From: Batrachochytrium dendrobatidis JAM81
Taxonomy: Eukaryota; Chytridiomycota; Chytridiomycetes; Rhizophydiales
Assembly (NCBI RefSeq): GCF_000203795.2
Contig: NW_006281100.1
Location: 39,856-103,855 of the forward strand
Length of the DNA stretch: 64,000 nt
Direction: 5' to 3'
This document shows, in pieces, positions 1-8,587 of this stretch. The position numbers were made by a program, and so were the translations under genes. The notes beneath the pieces were generated by a model. The model was not told the DNA's origin. It saw only the letters and a list, made by a program, of their open reading frames with translations, and searched no databases. Positions within the stretch are counted from its first letter, which is position 1; each line of letters starts with the position of its first letter.

Positions 1-1023
1 ATAGTTGTTTTTTAAGGTGCTTTTAACCATTATTTTGCTGAGCTTGCGCCTAAGCATATTACCTTTGGTAGTGATTGCATTATTATCAAGAATAGCATTG
101 ATCAGCACATCCACGACTGTTTTAGGAAAACGTATATATGTAAAGCATGTATGTAGATATGAATACAGAGTACGTCCATTTTCCACAACTTGCTGGAATT
201 CCTCGGGTAGATCCACTTGTTTGCCATTGACTAGTATACTTTTGATGTTGACAGTAAAGTAACCGTCTGGTGGTGATTCTACCCATGCGACACTGCTTCC
301 ATCCGTTCCGCATTTTGCAGCTACGTCCGTATTTCCTATATTGATGAAACTTTCTTGCAGCATTCCATACGGACATATTTGAAGACCAATCTCGTTTCTA
401 GGAATGACATCATGATTGTACAAAACATCCATTGCAGTGGCTGGTGGATGATGTTTTGACAACGAGGGATAGGCAAACCCAAATACTCCTTGATCGATTC
501 TTCCACCAATACCAACTAGATCTGGCGATTGTTTTTGAACTGCTAGTACTGGTAAATTGATGTCAGTTATACTAGTACCCGGAATCGTCACATCGGCGTA
601 GGAACTAAACCCATTATACTCTTCGTTTTTGTACTTTATAGTAAAGGGCTGTCCATTTGGAGTGTGTTGCGGAGTCAAACCTACATCGTTGCTTGAACTA
701 GGAAGTGGTACGACTATATCGGAAACTGATGAATCGACTCGTAAATTCAACTATTTTAAACAACATAAGTGTGAGATTGATTAAGCGTGGTGTAAACTGA
801 TATCAAACTACAATGCATAGCATGACATGATACATACACCGACCCCATGAACATTGACTTTCATTGTGAAACATTTGTTAGCATCACCATCCAATTCAAC
901 GGGTGATCGTTTTGATAGCCTATTGTTTGATTGACTGTCAATTCCAATTGGTGATTCTAATGCAAGTCGAACTGCAGCAACCGCCTGCAACGCAAGTATA
1001 ACGCATTCTAGAGTAATCAACAT
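1..1023 (-). CDS. Secreted A1-family aspartic protease homologue, active site degenerate, 3' end outside window
   Basis: Two exons are visible: 838-1023 (ATG at 1023) and 1-750, joined by an 87-bp intron with a GTATGT donor and an AAATAG acceptor. The reading frame stays open to the window edge, giving 312 residues, and the gene continues to the left. The start encodes a hydrophobic signal peptide, then a propeptide ending at a Lys-Arg (LSKR) Kex2-like site, then the pepsin-fold pattern FTMKVNVHG..LNLRVDSS.SDIVVPL. Further on come flap-like and GVFGFAYPSLS segments typical of fungal aspartic proteases. The first catalytic motif reads DSS instead of D-T/S-G. The second reads LHTC just before FTYIRFPKTVVD, where active enzymes have DTG(T). 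Family membership is fairly clear; loss of catalysis is inferred from these replacements. Confidence 0.78.
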
Positions 1024-3509
1024 TGTATGAGTAGTGTAATGGAAATGGGTTGAATCTGATACATGACTGCCGTTTTATAACGACGGTAGCTTCAAGGGCG
1101 ACAATCAACACTTTCAAATGGATATTTAGAAAACACCAAATGCATCATGTAGGGTGAGCAAGCTCAGAAACACCCTGTAGGGTGAATCAATATACAAGCA
1201 TCCCTGTTAATATGAAAAATCAACTTTAGTAGTATGCTGCATTAGCATTTCCAGCTGCGGTCATGTATCCAGTGATCAGATAGTGTCAGACCATTACCAT
1301 GATTATGGATAAATATCATCACATATACAATCCATTACTACAACATATACTGTCACTGTATACCAAATACTTGACTGACTTTTTCATTGGTATGACTGCA
1401 TGGTCATTTTAGGTTAATGTAGACTGTACACATCAAACATTTCTGATTGTGTCACAACATGATCAACATCAAACTCGGTAAACTGTCATCGCTACATCGA
1501 ATGAGCGACGTTGTACTATAATTGAATTGGAGATTGGCAGGTCGTTCAACAAACTGGCCGTGTCAACAGGTCAGATTGTCATCGTGTACATGAACCACAA
1601 TGGATGATCATGTCATTCAAATCAGCACACAATCTACTGATATATGCAAAACAACAACACCAATACAATCCAGATCAAACCCAATCACAAACGTGGTGTT
1701 GAATCCAGTGCATGCGAGTACTTTTTAAACACATGATACACACTGATGGTGATGGTTGCTGACAGTCACATTGCAATGTACATGTCCAATAGTGTCCACT
1801 GTCATGTCGATTGTTGCTATCCGTGACATTCAACTAGATTACAATCAATGTCTAACAAATACAACACAGTAAACTAGCCACGAGTATCCAAGAGTATGTC
1901 AATTGATGTGATCCAACAAAACAGCATAGTATTGACTGTTTTGTTAAAGTGCATTCAATCAAGACACTCCAGCATCTCGAGTAGAAATATCAGATTTGTT
2001 CACCTTTGCACTGAATCCACAACAAATCGCACAGATTACAAGCAAAGTTTGAACAAATCGAAATAGCTCAAATTTACAGCTAAAACCAAAATGGTATACA
2101 ATCGCATTGATGTAGAGTTGAACACTATATTGCAGTGATTGACTGTTGATTTGGAATAAACAATGCTGAATATTGGTTGTAGTTTTGTACTTGACATTGA
2201 CTGTTGACTCAATATACATTATGAATTATTATAAACAGTGTCGATGATATGATGCTCACAAACTATGATTTTGAACTGGAATAGTCTTGAATCAGCGTTT
2301 GTCGTTTCTGTTGTATTCTGAATCACGGATACGATCACAATATAGTTCAACAACAATGATGACACATGTCAATAATGCAACTGTTTATCACACACCAACA
2401 CTGTTATTTAGTGGTCCATTTACATCAATATGGCTGCAAGTTGTTGTTATATCACATATTCTGGACATGGTTTTGATATTACGCATCCAGTTCCATCATA
2501 TTGTTTTTGACCCATTATTGTAATGCTGTATGTCACCATAATCATGGACATGAACATGAGCATGTGGTTTCACGTATAATATTACAACCACGCATGTCGT
2601 TGGTTGAATCATCACTACTAGTGTATACTACACTACATGTATGTATGTTGACATGTGTTGTACCAAGTTGGTTGCATTGCTACAATATGGCATGCTCCAA
2701 CCTGTTTGGATTACAGTTGTGCAACATATTGATATTGTACACATGTGATACTGGCCACCAACAAAGTGATCAGCGGTATTCGATCGTATCATTCAATTGA
2801 TCATCCAATCACATAATCAATACACGTCAACATACTCCACTGCATGTACTGGATCATGACAACAACCTATCCAATACATGTCAACTGATACAATTACCAA
2901 CCATTGCATGATTTCAGTTGCCAATCAAGTCGATACTATGATATTGTTCAATGTCAAGTATACAACCAAATCGACAAGACACAGTCCAGACTGATCCAAT
3001 ATTGTATCATTGTACAAGTCGACTGTTTAATCGATGTGATACTTTAACTGATCATCACTGTATACCATACTTGCAAACATTGTAAATTCTAAACTACACA
3101 ATCAATATTGGTCATGACATGATCAACAAGCAATGATGCTTGTAAATATGTTGACCATACAATACATGAATGACCGACATTCCATCGTCATACTTGGTCT
3201 GTGTTTGACAGCCTGATTTACCAGTTGCTTGTACAACATTACACAATCAATCAACTACAGTCGAATGCACAGTCAAGCAGTAGCTAATCAAGATTACACA
3301 CCATACAAAGGGAGCATCCCTTTTGGGCTAGTCTGACATTGATAGTAATAAACCAATACTAACCCTGACAACAACACTAGTTCCTTAGGAAGGTCATTCA
3401 AGGAACATGCTTTTAATACTATTCATCCAATAACAGATACAAGTGCAATTCAAAAACTGACCTATTGAATGACAGCCATATACAACTTGCTTATAATCAA
3501 ACCAGTAGA
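1024..3509. other. Intergenic, AT-rich, no gene seen
   Basis: No conserved coding region is visible on either strand. Around 2240-2440 the text resembles a stretch at 20030-20313 (shared words such as ATGATTTTGAA, CTGAATCACRGATACG and GGTCCATTTAC.TCAATAT), so a degraded mobile-element copy is likely. A perfect 7-bp stem with a 3-base loop lies at 3306-3322. Confidence 0.5.
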
Positions 3510-4589
3510 ATGAAACTCTTGGCTGCTGTATTGGTATCGATCCTGCTTGCTTTCTCAGTTGCTACAGCCAACACTGTTCTTCCTAGCGTAACTACAAGTA
3601 CTTATTTTAGCTCTTGTACAGTCCTTTCCAGTACGACTACAAGCACTGATCCTAGCTCTTCAACAGCTCTTTCCGTGTCAATTGTAAATATTGAATTTAG
3701 CTCTGGGAGAACTTTCAATGCAGACTTGATTAACCAAAGTATATTTTCAGTCGAGGTTAAAAATATGGTCAACGACTACTTGCAAAAAAAACATGATTAT
3801 GGAGAAGCAATCAAAATACGCAACTCGGCAAGAGATACGGTTGTTGTTCAAAAACAAACGATAGCTGAACTAAATGAAAGATATCAGCAGCTTAAACGCA
3901 AATCTCAGAAAAGCAAGAATGCTTTAAAGCACAAGAGTAGACTTGATAGGCTTAAGCTTGAACTTGAAAACCAATCTTCCAGAGTTTTTAGACTTCAAAA
4001 GCACATGCACGCACTCGAGTATGAACATGATCAGGCATCGCTCAAACTAGAACAACAAGGAAGAAGACTTGCAGATATATTTCTCGGAGAATTTCCAGAT
4101 GCCTCGCGGATTTCTTTGCGTGTAGACTTGGAACCAAAGCCCGTCTTTATAACACTAGCCGACAATCTACCCAACAACCTACCCAATAGCATACCAAACC
4201 GATCGTCAAGATCTATACGCAATTTCTTCAGTAAGATCCAGACTCGACTACAGAAAACTAATCAAAATACTGATTTACCTCCATCATATAAACGTGTAAT
4301 GAGGAAACCTGAACGTTATAAAGTGACCCAACAAGGCCCTGTGACTTTACCTCCATCATATGAACAGGTAATTATGCATCCTGAAAATTTTGACAAGGTC
4401 TTGAAAGATCCTGGCATTCAATACCCACCATTAGAGGAAATGCCTATAGTTCAACCCATTCAATCAACCTCCAGAACCTCATCCAGTCTACAAAGAACTG
4501 CCTCCAGTTTACAAAGAGGAACCTCCAGGCTTGTGCATAATGTTGGATCATTCTTTCAGCAACCCAGAAATGATGATTCGCCCGTTTGA
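3510..4589 (+). CDS. Secreted coiled-coil protein with two LPPSY motifs
   Basis: A single open exon. I chose the ATG at 3510 rather than the in-frame one at 3465 because it begins directly with a signal peptide (MKLLAAVLVSILLAFSVATA). The mature part opens with a Ser/Thr-rich stretch (about residues 25-60, likely O-glycosylated). A Lys/Glu/Gln-rich coiled coil follows (about 85-185). The C-terminal part carries two imperfect repeats of about 25 residues, each beginning LPPSY, then a YPPLEE motif. PPxY is the class I WW-domain ligand in known proteins. Whether it works that way in a secreted protein is unknown. No family is recognised. The gene lies in the secretome-rich left block, 0.8 kb from the 317-aa secreted-protein gene. 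Confidence 0.7.
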   Translation: MKLLAAVLVSILLAFSVATANTVLPSVTTSTYFSSCTVLSSTTTSTDPSSSTALSVSIVNIEFSSGRTFNADLINQSIFSVEVKNMVNDYLQKKHDYGEAIKIRNSARDTVVVQKQTIAELNERYQQLKRKSQKSKNALKHKSRLDRLKLELENQSSRVFRLQKHMHALEYEHDQASLKLEQQGRRLADIFLGEFPDASRISLRVDLEPKPVFITLADNLPNNLPNSIPNRSSRSIRNFFSKIQTRLQKTNQNTDLPPSYKRVMRKPERYKVTQQGPVTLPPSYEQVIMHPENFDKVLKDPGIQYPPLEEMPIVQPIQSTSRTSSSLQRTASSLQRGTSRLVHNVGSFFQQPRNDDSPV

Positions 4590-5432
4590 TTTGAATGTCA
4601 ATCTGGACTTGTTTCAGCCGATTCAATTGTCATTATGGTTTAATTTACAATAAAATTGGATTTGCATGCATTATATCTGATCATTTCACAGTCTTGGTTG
4701 ACATGATACCATATTGTACATTGACACTTGTATTTCCAATACGATACAATACAGTTGATTGTATATTGCATAGTTGTACACATTGATGATGCTGAAATGC
4801 ATGTATGTATTGTGTCGATATGATATTGCTTGTCATGTTGTATTGACACATGCAACACCAATATCAGCAATAGTCATGTGTGTTGATATCAGATCCGACC
4901 AATTTGACTGGTTTGACTGGTTTGACTCGTTGATTGTGGTGTCAATAGTTGCATCAATAGCCTGACTGATCACACATATCAGTCGCAGTATCAACTCTGT
5001 CGTGTGTCAAGTATCACATGTTGATGTATCCAATGATCGTATACTGGTCGATTGGTGCGATATGATCAGGCATGCTAATGGAATGTGATAATCATGGTAT
5101 TTGTAGCAGTATACCATATTGCACAGTTGATATTGCGTATCCAATATCGACATGATCATTCAGATATACAGTGATGGATTCCAACAATACACACCATGAT
5201 TGATACATTTACAACAACCGAATAAAAACCATCAATATGTCCCTAATATGGTATGTTGGTGTTGAATATGCTGATTCTAGTCGTGCAGTAATTACCAGTA
5301 CCAAATACAAATCCACATCTACTAATATAAATTGTGAGAATGAATGATTTATTAAACATGTACTGTTTAGCAAGTGACTTTCAACAATTTTTTCAATCAA
5401 TCGTAGTGTAATGGCTGCATCTATTTGATCCA
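4590..5432. other. Intergenic, no gene seen
   Basis: AT-rich spacer between convergent genes. A short tandem of TTTGACTGG occurs near 4901-4925. Small open frames here lack homology, a signal peptide or splice structure. Confidence 0.5.
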
Positions 5433-6386
5433 TCAGTAGCTTGTTGACACTATATCTATCTCTCCAATCAAGCCTTCTGCCCTGAAATTCATTTCATCGT
5501 GAAATTTGAACCAGATACCAAGTATAGGCTTGAGTTTAATCGAATGAAGCCAGTCGACAAGTAGATACTGATTAACCTCTTGTTCAAAGACATCCAGTAT
5601 ATTTTTAACGATTTTTTGGTGTTTGACCATCACTTCCTTGGTCGCTTTAAGCGATTTAAACTTTGATGAACCATTTTGGAGTGCTCTGGCTGTATGCTGT
5701 ATGCCCTCTTCCTCACTTTCAAGAGCTCTAGCAAGGCTTTGAGCAAACGACTTGAATGCATCGATCAGTTTTAATGTTGGAATAGTGGTGGTTCGAACAT
5801 CCAGTTGATTCAAAAGCTGTAGTACTTGTTGACTCCACAAAGTATATCTGCGCGAAAACGACTCGGCCGATGCATGATATCCATCAAGTCTGTTCAAAAT
5901 AGACTTTGGTGCATTACTAGCATTCGGTGTCGCTACTTTAGGTTCGTGTTTCGGCCATAACCAGAACCTGCCAATCAGTCCAGATTGAACGGGTGTATCA
6001 GGATACTCATATTGTCCATCAGGACTTGGACGTCCTGGTGGTTCAGGGATGACGCTTAGCAACACGTCAACAAGTGCGTCTCTTCCCCAATAGTCTACTT
6101 TATCATGAGCCTGATCACCATCGATAACATAATACGCTTGTCTATAATTGGGATCGTATATCACGTCGTCAATGATAAGTTTGCCAATGTGTTTCATTCC
6201 TAATCCTGCCATATTCACCAATTTGGTAATAAACTCCTGCCTATTGCGGTTGTTGTCCTGGCTGGAAACACTGACTATTATGTTTGGGACATGTGGACGG
6301 CTTGACTGTTGTTTGGGCGGAGCGGCATATGCACTGCTGGACAATACAAAACTCACAGCAGCAATACAAAAGTTTAGGTATTTCAT
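5433..6386 (-). CDS. Secreted protein of unknown family, full-length copy
   Basis: A single exon of 317 residues starting at an ATG at 6386, 45 bp downstream of a TATAAAAG box. Residues 1-21 form a signal peptide ending AYA-APP. The mature protein has no cysteine-rich or catalytic motif that I recognise. Its first part is mixed alpha/beta (IIVSVSSQDN; IGKLIIDDVIYDP), its middle is Pro-rich (PEPPGRPSPDGQYEYPDTP), and residues about 170-300 are mostly helical. A near-identical but truncated copy lies at 11833-12513. The function is unknown. Secretion and duplication suggest a lineage-specific secreted protein. Confidence 0.75.
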   Translation of the reverse strand: MKYLNFCIAAVSFVLSSSAYAAPPKQQSSRPHVPNIIVSVSSQDNNRNRQEFITKLVNMAGLGMKHIGKLIIDDVIYDPNYRQAYYVIDGDQAHDKVDYWGRDALVDVLLSVIPEPPGRPSPDGQYEYPDTPVQSGLIGRFWLWPKHEPKVATPNASNAPKSILNRLDGYHASAESFSRRYTLWSQQVLQLLNQLDVRTTTIPTLKLIDAFKSFAQSLARALESEEEGIQHTARALQNGSSKFKSLKATKEVMVKHQKIVKNILDVFEQEVNQYLLVDWLHSIKLKPILGIWFKFHDEMNFRAEGLIGEIDIVSTSY

Positions 6387-6431
6387 TTGATCCGGATAGA
6401 GCTAGCAAGTATGGCTGTTGACAAAGTTGGG

Positions 6432-6439
6432 CTTTTATA
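6432..6439 (-). promoter_or_regulatory. TATA box of the 317-aa secreted-protein gene
   Basis: TATAAAAG on the minus strand, about 45-50 bp upstream of the ATG. It is preserved in the duplicate at 12559-12566. Confidence 0.55.
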
Positions 6440-7596
6440 GTTGATAACCGTTGGGGCTGGTAGCACAATATCAAAAATGCGGAAACCTGTACAAATATAC
6501 TACGCTACGTCACCATAATGCGGCTGCATACTTTGTACATGTATATTTGCTCACCCTTATTGACACCCTATTTCCTGTAAACGCGAATCCATATCAACAT
6601 TTTCCAATTAACCGTTTTTGCCTCTGTAGTTTCTGGCTGTCATTTATGTACTATACCATGTAGCCAATGTCCAGACTGATAAAAAGCATAACACGGATTG
6701 TTTCAAAGCCAAATATTGGCTGGATCATCAGGGTTGTTCAAGGGACGGCGTCCTGGAATATATAAATAGTCAATATGCATGTTAGGCTAGACAAATAGCA
6801 AATATAGAGTTAGGGCTAGTGCTAAATATTAGCTAGGGCGATCCACATTTAGGGTTGAAATTTGTTTAGCTTTGGATATTTGTCAACTTCATTAAGCAGT
6901 TGAGCCATTATTCGAGTAGATATCAATATTTCATAGTCGGCCAGTTGTATCCAGTGACCCAGTTGATCGACACTGTTGATTCCATATCAACCATTTTGTA
7001 TATCTGTATATCTGTATATTTGTATATTGTTATATCACTCAGTTCATAGACTGCCAGTTTCACTGATACTAGATTGTACTAAACACTACAATATTGTGTT
7101 GCAACACTCGACAGTACCAATTAAATGGGTATTGTTATAACAATGAGTTGCTGGCCCTTACAGTCATTGATAGATTGCAATACAAATAATGTTGGAACGT
7201 CAAGGTTTTTTAATGAATATTATCCCAGCGAGTGGCGAGACACTAAATGATTTCATAAAGTAAATCGTATCTGTACAAACATGGGCTAGTGCTGTCACAA
7301 GTTTGTCAGCCAATTGTTGTATGATGGTCTCGGTGACAGCGGCATAATCGTGTCTGGTACTACCAGTACGCTACCAGTAGTTACATCGAGTGATCGTTCA
7401 AATAGGTCGATTCAAATGGGTTGGATATAACCGACTAATCCAGCATCCATCCATTGTCAAACAACCATAATGCACAATACCACCAAGTGTGCAATTACAC
7501 TCGCACTGATCAGTCGTTGCACAGTATGTATTAATCAATGTCAAACATATGTGTCTGCAACTAAATTGCAGTCCATGACACATCCACACGATTCAA

Positions 7597-8262
7597 TGTT
7601 AAAGATTTTGATTATCGCGCAAGAAGTATAGAGATAAAAAATAGAGAAAGAGACTGAGTCTTTCTATTAGTAAAGTATAAGGTAATAATATATAATCTGC
7701 CGCTGTAGAAAAGATCGGTCAGAAGAGATCTTGAATGATAATCAGGAAGTAGTCACGCAAATTAAAGTCAACAGAATAACGAGTTGAACTTAATAGATAA
7801 TAACGAAGTTATGTCAGATGATATTTAGATGATTGATTCAGAGGATATTCAGAGGATATTTATTTAATAAGAAAGTGTCTTAGTTCTTATAGTAAAAGAT
7901 TGTTTGAGGCTTGTGGCTCAAACAGGTAGTATTTGATAATAGGCTATAGTACCCGGAGATAACTTGGCCAATAGGATTGATTACAGCTGTTAGCTGTGTC
8001 GTTATAATGGGATATAGTTACATATGATTGGTAACTATGAATACAATGTTAAAGTAAGTAGGGTCGTTATAGAAACATAAGGGTCAATAATGATGGTGAC
8101 GTTATGAATTAGGGGATATACAATGTGACACACTAGTGTTACATTGTGTTAGAGTTGAATAATACCCTGCTTGGATATTATATCCGATGTAAGTTAATTA
8201 GTTGAACGGTTCGTAATCGGTTAGAGTTTGATTACTTCAACAAAGGTCTGATTTCTTTAACA
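7597..8262. mobile_element. Solo LTR of a retrotransposon
   Basis: The element starts TGTTAAAG and ends CTTTAACA, an inverted terminal repeat with the TG...CA ends of retroviral-type LTRs. It is flanked on both sides by TTCAA (7592-7596 and 8263-8267), a 5-bp target-site duplication. The duplicated locus has one TTCAA and no insert at 13721-13725, a natural empty site. At 666 bp with no coding sequence, it is best read as a solo LTR left by recombination between two LTRs. I cannot tell Copia from Gypsy without the internal region. Confidence 0.88.
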
Positions 8263-8587
8263 TTCAACATGTCAAATCATGTATTGTGAGTCCAAGATTG
8301 ATCAAAAGCATGATCATGGTAAACAACATGTTGCATATTGGAGTCGAACAATACACCACTATTGATATCGTATTTTCATTTTTAGCATATAGTACTAGTG
8401 TTGCATATATTGATTAATTGACAGTGTATTCCATAAATTTTATTCCAGTTATTAATATGATACAGACTCAGATGTTGGCTCATACCCATAGATATTACTT
8501 AGATAGTGCAAGACTTGCAATAACTGTACGAGGAAATCACCAATGACTAGAATAGCAAGAAACCAGACGCATCCATCAAGTGTTTAT

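Larger units (their letters stand above)
5776..8450. repeat. Segmental duplication, copy 1 (recent core, interrupted by LTR)
   Basis: From 5776 this stretch matches 11903 onward at a constant offset of 6127, with very few differences. It covers the 5' two-thirds of the 317-aa gene, its promoter and about 1.2 kb of upstream noncoding DNA. A 666-bp insertion (7597-8262) plus a 5-bp duplication is present only here. After it the match resumes to about 8450. The noncoding part is as similar as the coding part, so the duplication or a gene-conversion event is recent. Confidence 0.9.
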
